This document shows positions 5,348 through 6,330 of a stretch of DNA of 6,330 nt, piece after piece. Each line of letters starts with the position of its first letter. The first letter of the stretch is position 1. Origin of the DNA: an uncultured Intrasporangium sp. (GTDB lineage: Bacteria; Actinomycetota; Actinomycetes; Actinomycetales; Dermatophilaceae); NCBI GenBank assembly GCA_937873285.1, contig CALMNV010000137.1, positions 1-6,330 of the forward strand, written 5' to 3'. The position numbers and the translations under genes were made by a program. A model generated the notes under the pieces. It ran no database searches and was not told the DNA's origin. It was given only the letters and a program-made list of their open reading frames with translations.

Positions 5348-6330
5348 GTGCTGCTCCACTCGGTCAGGGCCGGCGCGGTCGCGGGGATGCGGCGCAGCCG
5401 CCGGACCGCCTGCCCAGGATCGGGGTGGGGAGCGTCGGCACGGAAGTGGGCGCCACGGGACTCCCGACGCTGCAGGGCCGCCTCGACGAGGAGGGCACCG
5501 GCAAGCAGCAGGTTGGCGTCCTCGAGGTCGCCGACCGAGGCCGGCTGCCGCGCGACGCATCGCCAGGTCGCCAACGCCCCACGGGCAGCCTCGAGGGACT
5601 CCTGGGAGCGCACCAGGCCCGCGCCGGCCCACATGGCGGCCTGCAGGGCCGCCCGGGAGAACGGCACGCCGGCGCCGGCCCGGGCGGCGTCCGGTGCAGC
5701 CAGCGGCTCCACGTCGGGAGCCGGGGGAAGGGGCGCGGCCGAGGCGGCCCGCCTTGCCCCCAGCACGGCCTCAGCGCACCGGCCGGCGAAGACGAGTGCC
5801 TCCAGCAGGGAGTTCGAGGCGAGCCGGTTGGCCCCGTGGACACCGGTGCAGGCCACCTCGCCCACGGCCCAGAGGCCTGGCACGCTCGTGCGGCCCGCCG
5901 TGTCCGTCAGCACGCCGCCCATCCAGTAGTGGGCGGCCGGCGCCACCGGGATCCCTTCGCGCGTCCAGTCGAGGCCTCGAGCGGTCACTGCCCGGTGGAT
6001 CGACGGGAAGCGCTGGGCGAGGTCGGGCACCCTGGTGGCGTCGAGGGTGACGGGCCGACCGTGCTGGCGGGCCATGGCGGCGGCGATGCCGCGGGCGACG
6101 ACGTCCCGAGGGGCAAGCTCGGCGGCCGGGTGGACGTCCGCGAGAAAGCGCGCTCCTGACTCGTCGCGCAGCACCGCCCCGGCACCGCGCACCGCCTCGG
6201 AGACGAGAAAGGGGCTCGGGCCGGCGAGCGCGGTGGGGTGGAACTGCACAAACTCCAGGTCCGCGAGCACCGCGCCGGCGCGGGCGGCGATGGCGACGCC
6301 GTCTGCCGTCGCCGAGGCGGGGTTCGTGCT
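5344..6330 (-). CDS. nadB: L-aspartate oxidase NadB, 5' part outside the window
   Basis: This flavoenzyme oxidises L-aspartate to iminoaspartate, the first step of bacterial de novo NAD synthesis. The window holds the last 328 residues. Roughly 200 N-terminal residues, including the FAD dinucleotide-binding glycine motif and the start, lie beyond the right edge. The frame is open to base 6330 and reads STNP then DGVA, as expected for the family. Fragment motifs are EFVQFHPTAL (26-35), APRDVVARGI (73-82), HYWMGGV (134-140) and VHGANRLASNSLLE (164-177). The last, with ASNSLLE, points to NadB rather than the related succinate dehydrogenase flavoprotein. H31, R75, H134 and R169 correspond to E. 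coli H244, R290, H351 and R386; the last two are 35 residues apart in both. The C-terminal helical domain contains ESRGAHFRAD (290-299). The stop overlaps the nadC ATG. NadA is expected next to it beyond the edge. Confidence 0.95.
   Translation of the reverse strand, partial: STNPASATADGVAIAARAGAVLADLEFVQFHPTALAGPSPFLVSEAVRGAGAVLRDESGARFLADVHPAAELAPRDVVARGIAAAMARQHGRPVTLDATRVPDLAQRFPSIHRAVTARGLDWTREGIPVAPAAHYWMGGVLTDTAGRTSVPGLWAVGEVACTGVHGANRLASNSLLEALVFAGRCAEAVLGARRAASAAPLPPAPDVEPLAAPDAARAGAGVPFSRAALQAAMWAGAGLVRSQESLEAARGALATWRCVARQPASVGDLEDANLLLAGALLVEAALQRRESRGAHFRADAPHPDPGQAVRRLRRIPATAPALTEWSST
5354..5357 (-). promoter_or_regulatory. Ribosome binding site of nadC
   Basis: On the minus strand GGAG lies 6 nt before the ATG at 5347, inside the end of nadB. 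It confirms that start over the longer open frame, so nadC has its own site in addition to the ATGA coupling. Confidence 0.7.

Noticed and set aside
5348..5632. N-terminal extension of NadC in the same open frame
   Set aside because: It lies inside the nadB coding sequence, has Pro/Arg/Gly-rich shadow composition, and the ATG at 5347 has its own GGAG site and fits the family N-terminus.
6268..6270. GTG as a start codon of nadB
   Set aside because: The reading frame continues past it to the window edge with NadB-like residues (STNP, DGVA), so this is an internal valine, not a start.

Overview
The window looks like ordinary chromosome from a high-GC Gram-positive bacterium, most likely an actinomycete. 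The base composition is strongly GC-rich with G/C at third codon positions, GTG and TTG starts are used, genes overlap by 4 nt, and the substrate-binding protein is a predicted lipoprotein. The genus cannot be fixed from the sequence; a member of the Micrococcales (for example an Intrasporangiaceae-type organism) is only a guess.

Left part, plus strand (about 59-3163): a complete four-gene polar-amino-acid-type ABC importer in the order binding protein, permease, permease, ATPase. The binding protein matches EhuB. The residues I recall as lining the ectoine pocket of Sinorhizobium meliloti EhuB are present with identical spacing, and there is one Phe-to-Tyr change. The cluster is therefore read as ehuB-ehuC-ehuD-ehuA, an ectoine/5-hydroxyectoine uptake system. 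Short gaps and overlaps (35 nt, 4 nt, 17 nt) indicate one transcript. No ectoine-degradation genes lie in the window, so the sequence does not show whether the import serves osmoprotection or nutrition.

Middle (3164-3296): a 133-nt convergent intergenic region with a few short GC-rich hairpins, none followed by a T-run.

Right part, minus strand (6330 down to 3297): part of the de novo NAD operon. In transcription order it holds nadB (L-aspartate oxidase, 5' end cut off by the window edge), nadC (quinolinate phosphoribosyltransferase) and a NifS/IscS-type cysteine desulfurase. The genes are joined by 4-nt ATGA and GTGA stop/start overlaps. NadB makes iminoaspartate, NadA (a [4Fe-4S] enzyme, expected upstream beyond the right edge) makes quinolinate, and NadC makes nicotinate mononucleotide. 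The desulfurase plausibly supplies sulfur for the NadA cluster.

I see no mobile element, CRISPR array, RNA gene or clearly new system. The observations worth a second look are a possible Tat signal on the EhuB lipoprotein, a TTG-started N-terminal extension on EhuA, the cysteine desulfurase built into the NAD operon, and a possible translationally coupled gene upstream of ehuB.
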